DNA of 20,226 nt from a virus, in IMG/VR virus record IMGVR_UViG_3300032046_000272, positions 1 to 20,226 of that record; one strand, 5' to 3'. Below, one piece after another: positions 13,569-20,226 of this stretch. The position numbers and the translations under genes are program-made. Under the pieces are notes generated by a model. That model did not search any database, had not been told where the DNA came from, and worked only from the letters and a program-made list of their open reading frames with translations. The first letter of the stretch is position 1; every line of letters begins with the position of its first letter.

Positions 13569-14764
13569 GAATCATGCTCGGCAGCAATCCCCCCTGGCTC
13601 AATAGCGGCTATGGCTCCCAGACACGGGGCCTGCTCACCGCCCTCCAGGGGTTGGGCCATGACGTCGCCTGCTTCGCCACCTACGGCCTCAAGGGGGGCA
13701 AGTTGGAGGTCGGCGGCGTGACGATGTACCCGCGGTGTCAGGACATGTGGGGCGCGGACGTGCTCGCCGGCCATCTGCGCGACTTCGAGGCCGATTTGTA
13801 TGTCACGCTCATGGACAATTGGGTGTTTCCGCCCGACTACCATGACAAGTTCGCCGTGCCCTGGCTCTCCTGGTTCCCGGTGGACACCGAGCCGGCGCGA
13901 CGGTCGGCGGCGCGTATGGCGACCAGGGCCGAGTATAACGCCACCTTCTCGCGCCACGGGGTGCGCATCATGGCGGAGGCGGGTGTGGCAGCCGAGTACC
14001 TGCCGCTTGGCGTGGACATCGAGACGTTCAACCCTGGCGATAGGGAGGCGTCACGGGATTATCTTCAGTTCCCGCATGATGCCTTTGTCGTTGCCATGGT
14101 AGCCGCCAACCAGAGTTACCCGGCACGTAAGGCTTTCCCGGAAAATCTGGAGGCGTTCGGTCGGTTCCAGAAGCGCCATCCTGAGGCGCTTCTCTATCTG
14201 CACACGGAGATGCAGCCGACCAACCCAAACAACACGTTGGACCTCGACGAACTGCTCGAGGCCCTGGATATATCGCTCGAGTGCGTCGTGCGGCCCAACC
14301 AGTACATGTACGTCACAGGAGCCTTCGGTGATGAGGATATGGCCCAGGTCTACCGGGCGGCGGACGTGCTCCTGGCGGCGAGCTCCAATGAGGGTTTCGG
14401 GCTCCCGATCGTGGAGGCGGAAGCGTGTGCCTGTCCGGTGATCGTGACCGACTTTGCCAGCATGCCGGAGACGGCGGCGGGCAACGGCATTCTCGTGCCG
14501 GCCAAGTGCCGCCAGTACACGCGCATGGGTGCCTGGGACGTGCTGCCGGACATTGATGGCATCGAGGCGGCCCTGGAGATGGCCTACGGTTGGAGCGACA
14601 GCGAGCGGGAGATGCGTGGCGATCAGGGTGTCGCCCACATCTGGCGGGAGTATTCGTGGGACGTGGTAACAGAGAGGTACTGGCAGCCACTGCTGGAACG
14701 GATCGAGCGCGACGTGACGTTGGCGAAACTGGAGACACGACAGGCCGCGGCAAGAACGCGGTAA
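13565..14764 (+). CDS. GT-B glycosyltransferase, GT4-like
   Basis: ATG 13565 overlaps the preceding stop (ATGA) and has GGAGAGG upstream; longer frames would run over the preceding gene. The 399-residue enzyme has the N-terminal Gly loop NSGYGSQTRGLL (13-24) of the acceptor domain and, in the C-terminal nucleotide-sugar domain, AAASS-like turn plus EGFGLPIVEAEACACPVI with the EX7E pair Glu276 and Glu284, and TDFASMPE after it. The link YLPLGVDIETFNP (145-157) is the usual hinge. It would transfer a sugar from an NDP-sugar to a glycan, protein or base. Location between neck and tail-tube genes marks it as accessory; virion protein or host surface glycosylation are the main options. Confidence 0.9.
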   Translation: MRIMLGSNPPWLNSGYGSQTRGLLTALQGLGHDVACFATYGLKGGKLEVGGVTMYPRCQDMWGADVLAGHLRDFEADLYVTLMDNWVFPPDYHDKFAVPWLSWFPVDTEPARRSAARMATRAEYNATFSRHGVRIMAEAGVAAEYLPLGVDIETFNPGDREASRDYLQFPHDAFVVAMVAANQSYPARKAFPENLEAFGRFQKRHPEALLYLHTEMQPTNPNNTLDLDELLEALDISLECVVRPNQYMYVTGAFGDEDMAQVYRAADVLLAASSNEGFGLPIVEAEACACPVIVTDFASMPETAAGNGILVPAKCRQYTRMGAWDVLPDIDGIEAALEMAYGWSDSEREMRGDQGVAHIWREYSWDVVTERYWQPLLERIERDVTLAKLETRQAAARTR

Positions 14765-14765
14765 G

Positions 14766-14789
14766 CGCGGACAGGGCACCTGTCTCGCG
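14766..14789 (+). other. Small hairpin before the tail tube gene
   Basis: GACAGG (14770-14775) pairs with CCTGTC (14779-14784) around loop GCA, and flanking CGCG on each side (14766-14769 / 14786-14789) extends the stem past a one-base bulge. It ends just before the GGGGGAGG ribosome site of the tail tube gene and has no T-run. Possibly an mRNA 5' structure for this abundant product. Confidence 0.5.
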
Positions 14790-14801
14790 GGGGAGGAACC
14801 A

Positions 14802-15233
14802 ATGGCAACCAAGGTTTGGGCGAAGGGGACGATCCTGCGTCTCAACGGGACCGCAATCGTCTCGGTGCGCGACATCAGGGGGCCGGCGCGCAGCCGGGCG
14901 ACAATCGACATGACCACTCACGACAGTAGCAACAACTACGACGAGTGGGTGGCGGCCCTGCGCAGCGGCGGTGACCTGACGGCCAATATTATCTACGACC
15001 CGACGACCGCCACGCACGGCACGCCGGCGAATGGGCTCAACTGGCAGTTCGACGATGCGGGCGGCACCCCGGGCAGTTGGGATCTCATTTTCCCGATAAC
15101 CGGGTCGCCGGGCTTCACGTTCAGCGGCGAGTTGACGCAGTTCGCGCCCTCGGCGCCGGTGAAGGACGCGTTGACTGCCGACATCACCATCAAGTTAACC
15201 GGCAAAGCAACGTACAGGGCCGCGATTACCTAA
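14802..15233 (+). CDS. Major tail (tube) protein
   Basis: A 143-residue beta-rich protein at ATG 14802, preceded by GGGGGAGG. The sequence follows the tail-tube pattern of lambda gpV-like proteins: short N-terminal strand, VRDIRGPARSRATIDMTTHDSSNNYDEWVAALRSGGDL (22-59), a loop with DPTTATHG, WDLIFPITGSPGFTFSGELTQF, and a final strand set ending ITIKLTGKATY. Hexameric rings of this protein stack to form the tube around the tape measure. Position before the G/GT chaperones confirms the call. No sheath gene is next to it, so the tail is likely non-contractile. Confidence 0.9.
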   Translation: MATKVWAKGTILRLNGTAIVSVRDIRGPARSRATIDMTTHDSSNNYDEWVAALRSGGDLTANIIYDPTTATHGTPANGLNWQFDDAGGTPGSWDLIFPITGSPGFTFSGELTQFAPSAPVKDALTADITIKLTGKATYRAAIT

Positions 15234-15282
15234 ATGGTGCTACTGATTGCGAGGCGTATGACAGCGAAAAAGGAGTAGCAGA

Positions 15283-15693
15283 GTGGCGAAGGTCTTGGGC
15301 CGCGAGGACATCCTCTCGGCCAGCGATAGGCAGACGGTCACCGTTCCCGTCCCGGAGTGGGGTGGCGACGTACTCGTGCGCGGTCTCACGGGCAAAGAGC
15401 GCGACAGGTTCGACGAGAGCCTGATGGAGGAGACCAAGGGCAGGGGCGGCCGGCGCGAGCGGCGGGTGCGCTGGAATAACGCCCGTGCCCGCCTCTGTGC
15501 CATGTGCATCGTGGACGAAACGGGGCGGCGCCTGTTCACCATGGAGGATGTACAGGCCCTCGGCGAGAAGGGAGCGGCAGCGGTACAACGCGTCTACGAC
15601 GTCGCGGCCAGCCTTTCCGGACTCTCTAGTGCTGACTTGGACGAGCTCCTGGGAAACTCAGACGGCCAGAGCGACGATTCGCCTTCCGCCTAG
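15283..15693 (+). CDS. Tail assembly chaperone G (lambda gpG-type)
   Basis: A 136-residue protein at GTG 15283 with AAGGAG seven bases upstream. It begins VTVPVPEWGGDVLVRGLTGKERD (18-41), then a basic helix, RARLCAMCIVDETGRRLFTMEDVQALGEKG (68-97) and an acidic end: the standard look of siphophage tail chaperones that coat the tape measure during tail assembly. It is the unshifted product; most ribosomes should end at TAG 15691-15693. The codons CTG GGA AAC (15649-15657) contain the slippery heptamer described separately. Confidence 0.88.
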   Translation: MAKVLGREDILSASDRQTVTVPVPEWGGDVLVRGLTGKERDRFDESLMEETKGRGGRRERRVRWNNARARLCAMCIVDETGRRLFTMEDVQALGEKGAAAVQRVYDVAASLSGLSSADLDELLGNSDGQSDDSPSA

Positions 15694-16007
15694 CTCTGGC
15701 GCTGGGTTACGTGGACGTGGACGGCATGTTGGCGAGCGTGCCATCCCGCCTGATCGCCGAATGGCAGGCTTACTACGCGCTCGAGCCATTCGGCGAGATG
15801 CGAGGAGATCTGCGCAATGCCATGCTCTGTTCGCTGGTCGCTAACAAACTGCGCGGCAAGGACGAACCGGCGTTCACGCTGGACGATTTCACGCCGCGCT
15901 TTGCCGACAGCGCCAAGAGACGCAAGCGCCGAGAGCGCCACCAGAGTCCCGAGGAGCAAATGGCGATCGTGATGGGTATGTTCGGCGGCAAGGGAAAGGG
16001 CGACTGA
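15283..16007 (+). CDS. Tail assembly chaperone GT, -1 frameshift product
   Basis: Slippage by -1 at 15651-15657 joins the first 125 residues of G (15283-15657) to a second frame (15657-16007), giving about 241 residues. The T part opens with LRRPERRFAFRLALALGYVD and VDGMLASVPSRLIAEWQAYYALEPFG, the conserved LALALG...EWxAY pattern of lambda T-like extensions. It has no good ribosome site or start of its own before GTG 15711, and its first 18 residues, already conserved-looking, lie before that GTG. It ends one base into the tape-measure ATG. In lambda, GT recruits the tape measure to the tube protein. The frameshift is inferred from signal and conserved layout, not shown. Confidence 0.88.
15651..15700 (+). 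promoter_or_regulatory. Programmed -1 ribosomal frameshift signal
   Basis: The heptamer GGGAAAC (15651-15657) is in the right register, G GGA AAC, to slip to GGG AAA. After a 7-nt spacer, GCCAGAGC (15665-15672) pairs perfectly with GCTCTGGC (15693-15700) around a 20-nt loop. The zero-frame stop (15691-15693) lies at the stem base. Confidence 0.87.
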
Positions 16008-18436
16008 TGTCTACCCTGATGGAACTGGCGGGAAAACTAAGCCTGGATAGCAGCGGCTGGGCAGCGGGCGTTCAGAAGGCCGTGAGCGACACGGAGCAAC
16101 TGGCGCGCGCCACCGACCAGATCACCGTTTCCTCCGAGGCCGTGGCCGGTGCCACCAGTTGGCAAGAACTCGAGGCAAAACTGCTGGCAGTGACCGATCA
16201 AGCGGGCCAGGCGGCGGTGGGTGCCGAGCAACTGGGCGAGGCGACGCAAGCGGGGGCGAGTGAAGGCGCCGCTGCTGTCGAGGGCCTAATCGAGGCCGAT
16301 ATTCAAGCGGCACGGGCGGCGGAAGCAGTTGGTACCGCAACGACTGAAGGCGCCACGAAAGGTGTTGAGGCAGTCGAAGGTCTGAAGAACCAGATCTCCG
16401 GCCTGAGCGATGCCCTCCAGAAGGTAATGACATTGGGTGGCGCGGCGCTCGCTTTCGAGGGCTTGAAGCGTACGGGCGAGCAATACCTCAGGTTTGGCGA
16501 AGCCGGTGCGCAATTGCTGAACCTGGGGCGCGGTTTTGAGGCCGCTGCTCAGCAGGCGGGCAGCTCAGGCGCTGCTATGTCGGCGGCCATCGAGGCCGTG
16601 GGGCGCAACATCGTTGACGACGACTTTGCCATGCGTGAGTTCATCCTGACCACCCGTATGGCAGGGGCCGAGATCGGGCAGCAATGGCCGGAGCTGATCA
16701 AGGTGGCGATGGCCTCGACAGCGCAGGGCATCGGCTCCGTACAGGATAACCTCTCCCTCATCGATCAGTATATCCGGACGGGCTTTGGTCGCGGACTCAA
16801 GATGCAAATGGGGCTGCCCGTCCCAGATGCCGCAGAGGTAATGGATGCCTACGGTGCCAGTCTGGGCAAGACGGCTGATCAATTGAGTCAGGCCGAGCAG
16901 GGACAGGCGCGTCTCAATGCGGTGCTGGCAGCCGGTGAGGCGCAGTTCGGCGACCTCGATAAGGCGAGCGCGCAACTGGCGGGGGGCGGGATCCCGCGCC
17001 TGCGGAACACGTTGGAGGATCTCACCGAGGAAGCGCAGATGGGGGCGGCGCCGGCGATTGACGCGCTGGCGGACTCGCTGAGTAACCTGGCGGGGGTCGG
17101 GATCCCGGCAGTCGCGGTGCTTTCGGATCTCTACGCTTGGCAACAGAAGATCGCGAGCGCGCCGATGCCGGAGGGGATGCCGGGCGGGGAGTTCTTCGGC
17201 GGCGCCCAGGGCATGCTCGACAAGCTGATGGCCGCCACGCCGATGGCAAGCGCCTTCCGCCTGCTCGGCGCTGCTAGTCGGGAGGCGGGGGAGGCGATCG
17301 GCGGTTGGTTGGCGCCAGCGGTAGAGCGACTCTTCGCGGATGTGACAACGCTGCCGGCACCGCTGGAATGGCTGGCCGGCATACTGGGTGTGACGGCTGG
17401 AGACGCGAGTGAGGCGGAGGACGCCGTCAAGGACTTGGGGGCCGCCATAGAGTCACTGCCCACCAGCACCGACCTCGCGATCAGGATGCACATTGTCACT
17501 ATCGGCGCAACCGGTCTCGTTCCTGGCCCGGCGATAGGGCCGGGCTACCACGGCCCGGCGGCGGGCGAGCTGGCCGATCAGCAGAGGCGGGCATCCGGCA
17601 TCTACACGCAACTCGAATACGAGCGAGTGGTGCAAGGTCAGATCCTCGACCTCCAGCAGGATACCGCCAGGCAGATTGCCGACATTGTGGCTGGCTATCC
17701 GGAACCAGTGCAGCGCGTTAATGAGACTCTGTATGACTACGCCACGCGGCTTGCCGATTGGCAGATCAGTGAGGCGCAGCGGGCGGCCAGCGGCTCTGCA
17801 GGCGCTTACAAAGATGCCAGCGACGCGCTCAGTTCCTACCTGACCGCCTACGAATCGGCACAGGAGGGGTTACTCCAGCCAACGATGGGGACGGATATCA
17901 CCGCGCTGGAAGACAGGCTGGGAATGCACGTCGAGACGTGGGATGAGAAGGCGAAGCGGGCGCTAGATGTGGTGAATCGAGGCGCAGAATCGCCCTGGGC
18001 AGCGCCGATGGAGCTGGAGTCACCGCAGGAGGCGCTCCAATACTATGAGGACTATTACGCCGGTGCCTTGCCGGCGGGTGAATACACAGAGGGCATGGGG
18101 GCGGCGGTCGAGCAGTTCCGCTCGAAGATGGAAGCGATGATCGGGCAGCAGAATCTACAAGGGATGTTCAGCGATGCCCTGGCCACCGCGGGACTGGGGC
18201 CAGAGAGCACGTTGGTTGCGGATGCGCTGGGGCCGCAGGGTGGGCCGGCGGCGGAAGCGTTCGCCACGGCGTTCGGGGCGCATGACTGGCCCAAACTGGG
18301 CACTGATACAGGCGCGGCATTCGTCGGCGGGTTTGGCGCCGCGTTAAAGACGCCCGGCACGGCGTTCACGACCACCGTGCGGAATGTCTGCGAGAGTATC
18401 TTCCAGGATTGGCTCAATAGGGATGGTATCCCGTGA
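16007..18436 (+). CDS. Tape measure protein
   Basis: An 809-residue protein at ATG 16007, overlapping the GT stop by one base (TGATG). The N-terminal third is long Ala/Gln/Glu-rich helix (KAVSDTEQLARATDQ and similar), followed by hydrophobic patches near residues 141-155 (MTLGGAALAFEGL) and 365-385 (LAGVGIPAVAVLSDLYAW), and a Gly/Pro-containing middle with a further helical C-terminus. Length, position after G/GT and Ala-rich helical composition are the marks of a tape measure, which sets tail length; at about 0.15 nm per residue it suggests a tail near 120 nm. No lysozyme or peptidase domain is visible. Confidence 0.92.
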   Translation: MSTLMELAGKLSLDSSGWAAGVQKAVSDTEQLARATDQITVSSEAVAGATSWQELEAKLLAVTDQAGQAAVGAEQLGEATQAGASEGAAAVEGLIEADIQAARAAEAVGTATTEGATKGVEAVEGLKNQISGLSDALQKVMTLGGAALAFEGLKRTGEQYLRFGEAGAQLLNLGRGFEAAAQQAGSSGAAMSAAIEAVGRNIVDDDFAMREFILTTRMAGAEIGQQWPELIKVAMASTAQGIGSVQDNLSLIDQYIRTGFGRGLKMQMGLPVPDAAEVMDAYGASLGKTADQLSQAEQGQARLNAVLAAGEAQFGDLDKASAQLAGGGIPRLRNTLEDLTEEAQMGAAPAIDALADSLSNLAGVGIPAVAVLSDLYAWQQKIASAPMPEGMPGGEFFGGAQGMLDKLMAATPMASAFRLLGAASREAGEAIGGWLAPAVERLFADVTTLPAPLEWLAGILGVTAGDASEAEDAVKDLGAAIESLPTSTDLAIRMHIVTIGATGLVPGPAIGPGYHGPAAGELADQQRRASGIYTQLEYERVVQGQILDLQQDTARQIADIVAGYPEPVQRVNETLYDYATRLADWQISEAQRAASGSAGAYKDASDALSSYLTAYESAQEGLLQPTMGTDITALEDRLGMHVETWDEKAKRALDVVNRGAESPWAAPMELESPQEALQYYEDYYAGALPAGEYTEGMGAAVEQFRSKMEAMIGQQNLQGMFSDALATAGLGPESTLVADALGPQGGPAAEAFATAFGAHDWPKLGTDTGAAFVGGFGAALKTPGTAFTTTVRNVCESIFQDWLNRDGIP

Positions 18437-18780
18437 GTTGGATACTTGCCGGTACTACCGTGATCAACCCCTACCACGATGGCGGGTTTAGCCAGGGGCC
18501 GGAGCTCATCGGCGCCACGTTCACCTACCTGGATGGTTCACTCGGTGCCCATAAGTTGACCACGCGCCAGAAGTATGATGTGAAGTGGCGCCCACGCAAT
18601 AGCACTGAGTTCAGCAAGCTGCTCACGGGGCTAGCGCTGCTGTATCTGACCGCCGGCAACGTCACCAACCATCTCAGCGTTACGGAGACAATGACGATCC
18701 GCGAGCGGCCGGTGTTCACGCCCTTTGCCGGCACGGATGCCTGGGAAGTGACGGCCACGCTCGAGGAGACGACGGCATAG
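18433..18780 (+). CDS. Small minor tail protein of unknown family
   Basis: A 115-residue protein at GTG 18433, overlapping the tape-measure stop (GTGA). It is beta-rich with SWILAGTTVINPYHDGGF at the start, GATFTYLDGSLGAHKLTTRQKYDVKWRPRN (27-56) and WEVTATLEE at the end. Strand pattern and position just after the tape measure suggest a small distal-tail or tail-tip subunit; the KYDVKWRP strand set is reminiscent of tube-like beta domains. No named family is recognised. Confidence 0.65.
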   Translation: MSWILAGTTVINPYHDGGFSQGPELIGATFTYLDGSLGAHKLTTRQKYDVKWRPRNSTEFSKLLTGLALLYLTAGNVTNHLSVTETMTIRERPVFTPFAGTDAWEVTATLEETTA

Positions 18781-18820
18781 CATGGCCAATGTGGGCGCGG
18801 CGAGAGCATAGGAGAGAGAG

Positions 18821-19867
18821 ATGGCGCGGCTTTGGACGTGGGGATTCGAGATCGGCAAGCACGATGCCAATGAGTATGCCTATTCTGGATTGTCAATGTA
18901 CAACAATGGCACCCAGAGCCGCACCGGTGTTTGCGGTGCGTCCATGTACTTCACCAACTATCTCAGGCGCGTGCTCTCCTCCAGCCTGACCGAGATCTAT
19001 GTCCGGCGTGGCATATACCCCAGCTCTCCTCATCCCACTGGCGGCAACAAGACATTGATCTTTGTCCTCGCCAATACCGACAACGAGCGGATGGTAGCGC
19101 TGAGATCCCAGACGGACACGGACAAGATCGAGGCCCTGGTCTGGACGGGTGACGCCTGGTCAGTGATAGCCACGTCGACCAATGCGCTGACGATGAATAC
19201 TTATCAGTGCCTTGAGATGCACGTCAAACTGCACGATACCACGGGCATCTGCGAAGTGCGGGTGGATGGCTCCCTCACGGGCTGGATTGACTTCGATGGC
19301 GACACCATCGGCGATCAAACGCCTGCTGACATCAAGAATGTCTGCTATGGAGGTTTTGATGGTACCTATCCCTATGCACGCGAGGGGTACATAGATGACC
19401 TGGCGATCAATGACACCAGCGGCGCAGTGAACAACTCCTGGTGCGGGCAGGGAGGCGTCTACCCAATGCGCCCCACCGCCGCAGGCGACCACACGGGCAT
19501 GACGCCCAGCACTGGCGACAACTGGGAGTGCGTGAATGAGATCGGACCCTCGGATACCGATTACGTGTCCACCGACACGCCGGACGTCTATGATCTCTAT
19601 GCCACCAACGATCCTACGCCTGATCCGGGAGTGGGCATTGTCGTCACGGTGCGCACGTTCGTGCGGGCGAAGCTAGCCACGGCGGGGGCGGGGAGCATCG
19701 CGACGCGGATCAAGACCGAGGCAACCGAGTACACGGGGAGCCCGGTGGCGCTGGACACGACGGCGAAGTACCTGAGCACGGAATACCAAACGAATCCGCA
19801 GACCGGCGTGGCCTGGACGCTCGACGAGGTGAAGGCGCTCCAGATCGGGCAAGTGGCGAAGGCATAA
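18821..19867 (+). CDS. Jelly-roll (LamG/ConA-like) tail protein
   Basis: A 348-residue protein at ATG 18821 with GGAGAGAGAG upstream. Residues about 1-200 follow a concanavalin-A-like jelly roll: FEIGKHDANEY, RGIYPSS, EIYVRRG, FVLANTDNERMVALR, YQCLEMHVKLHDTTGICEVRVDGSLTGWIDFDGD (128-161), and GYIDDLAINDTSG (190-202). After NNSWCGQGGVYPMRPTAAGD comes a second beta part (DNWECVNEIGPSDTDYVST) and the end LDTTAKYLSTEYQTNPQTGVAWTLDEVKAL. Such proteins are carried at the tail tip of many phages and may bind surface glycans. Receptor binding is inferred from the fold and place. Confidence 0.78.
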   Translation: MARLWTWGFEIGKHDANEYAYSGLSMYNNGTQSRTGVCGASMYFTNYLRRVLSSSLTEIYVRRGIYPSSPHPTGGNKTLIFVLANTDNERMVALRSQTDTDKIEALVWTGDAWSVIATSTNALTMNTYQCLEMHVKLHDTTGICEVRVDGSLTGWIDFDGDTIGDQTPADIKNVCYGGFDGTYPYAREGYIDDLAINDTSGAVNNSWCGQGGVYPMRPTAAGDHTGMTPSTGDNWECVNEIGPSDTDYVSTDTPDVYDLYATNDPTPDPGVGIVVTVRTFVRAKLATAGAGSIATRIKTEATEYTGSPVALDTTAKYLSTEYQTNPQTGVAWTLDEVKALQIGQVAKA

Positions 19868-20226
19868 TGCCAATCACTGAGGTCAACGCGACCCAAACCC
19901 TGGCCGAGGTCGAGATCCTTGACTCAGCACCCGATCGTCAGGCGACGCAGGTGCTGGCCGAGGTCGAGATTCGCGCTCCAACATTGGAGGACTTGTCACT
20001 TCTGCCCGATGGCGAGCCTACCGCCATCATCGAGATGGACTGGCCGCGCAATGGCACGTGGACTGAGGAGACGAGCAACGCCCTCCTGGGTGTCTCCTAT
20101 TCCTACGGCATCATCTCTCCCGGTGGCAGTCTCTCGCAACTAGGCGAAGGCCCGGTGGCGCAGATGACTGTGCGCATGGATAACAGTGATGGGCGATTCA
20201 GCCTTGACCGCACGGGTTCCCATGCG
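19867..20226 (+). CDS. Tail hub / baseplate protein, 3' end cut by window
   Basis: ATG 19867 overlaps the preceding stop (TAATG) and the frame is open to the last base, giving 120 residues of a longer protein. It begins with two copies of ATQ-x-LAEVEI (residues 8-17 and 26-35), then the segment PTAIIEMDWPRNGTWTEETSNALLG and QMTVRMDNSDGRFSLDRTGS (about 99-118). The MDNSDGRFS block is like the LDNxDGRFSP motif at the N-terminus of phage tail-hub or minor tail proteins. Its place after the jelly-roll protein fits. The C-terminal part is not seen, so no domain beyond this can be assigned. Confidence 0.75.
   Translation, partial: MPITEVNATQTLAEVEILDSAPDRQATQVLAEVEIRAPTLEDLSLLPDGEPTAIIEMDWPRNGTWTEETSNALLGVSYSYGIISPGGSLSQLGEGPVAQMTVRMDNSDGRFSLDRTGSHA
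19900..19970 (+). repeat. Two 17-nt repeats in the tail-hub gene start
   Basis: CTGGCCGAGGTCGAGAT occurs at 19900-19916 and again at 19954-19970, a period of 54 bases (18 codons). It codes LAEVEI twice in the N-terminus of the last gene. Confidence 0.9.

Noticed and set aside
14051-14917. 288-codon minus-strand frame across the glycosyltransferase and tail tube genes
   Set aside because: Antisense shadow: it crosses two well-supported + strand genes and has no recognisable motif.
15679-15735. Possible pseudoknot: loop TCGCC (15679-15683) with GGCGA (15731-15735) downstream of the frameshift stem
   Set aside because: Only five base pairs over a long connecting loop in GC-rich DNA, easily due to chance; the simple stem-loop is enough for the signal.
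1-20226. tRNA genes, integrase or attachment sites, insertion sequences
   Set aside because: No cloverleaf-like segment, no recombinase or transposase motif and no terminal inverted repeats were found on reading either strand.

Overview
The window is one continuous late (virion-assembly) operon of a double-stranded DNA tailed phage or prophage. Every supported gene is on the + strand, genes are packed with 1-35 nt overlaps or short gaps, and the order is the classic terminase - portal - MuF - protease/scaffold - decoration - capsid - connectors - tail terminator - tail tube - frameshifted chaperone - tape measure - tail tip. A tail tube protein, a lambda G/GT-type frameshift and an 809-residue tape measure point to a long-tailed, probably siphovirus-like, virion; no contractile sheath gene is seen between neck and tube. 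DNA is GC-rich by eye, GTG starts are frequent and strong AGGAGG-like ribosome sites are common, so the host is probably a high-GC bacterium. No host gene, integrase, tRNA or attachment site is present, so host and lifestyle cannot be fixed from this window.

Layout. 1-1524: small pre-terminase genes (an open-ended ORF, a zinc-knuckle peptide, a LuxR/sigma-4-like HTH peptide, a GTCC tetranucleotide tract, two membrane proteins of holin or holin-accessory type, one unknown). 1525-3130: small and large terminase. 3138-9713: head module (portal, MuF-type minor head protein, a large protease/scaffold fusion, a two-part decoration-like protein, a coiled-coil protein, the major capsid protein), followed by an 11-bp GC hairpin. 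9797-11209: connector, head-closure and HK97-gp10-like neck proteins. 11206-14764: neck/tail region interrupted by accessory genes: a cysteine-cluster/methyltransferase fusion, the tail terminator, three small genes joined by a duplicated 22-nt gene end/ribosome-site module, an intrinsic terminator, a small protein and a GT4-type glycosyltransferase. 14802-20226: tail tube, tail chaperone G and its -1 frameshift product GT, tape measure, an unknown minor tail protein, a jelly-roll (LamG-like) tail protein and the start of a baseplate/tail-hub protein cut by the window end.

How it works together. The terminases pump DNA through the portal into a prohead built from the capsid protein and matured by the protease; connector, closure and gp10-like proteins seal the head and receive a tail built on the tube and tape-measure proteins with G and GT as chaperones. 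The most unusual content is the methyltransferase/glycosyltransferase/small-Cys-protein cassette inside the neck-tail module, which is best explained as a modification function carried as morons. The clearest mechanistic signal is the programmed -1 frameshift site (G GGA AAC, 7-nt spacer, 8-bp stem) in the chaperone gene.
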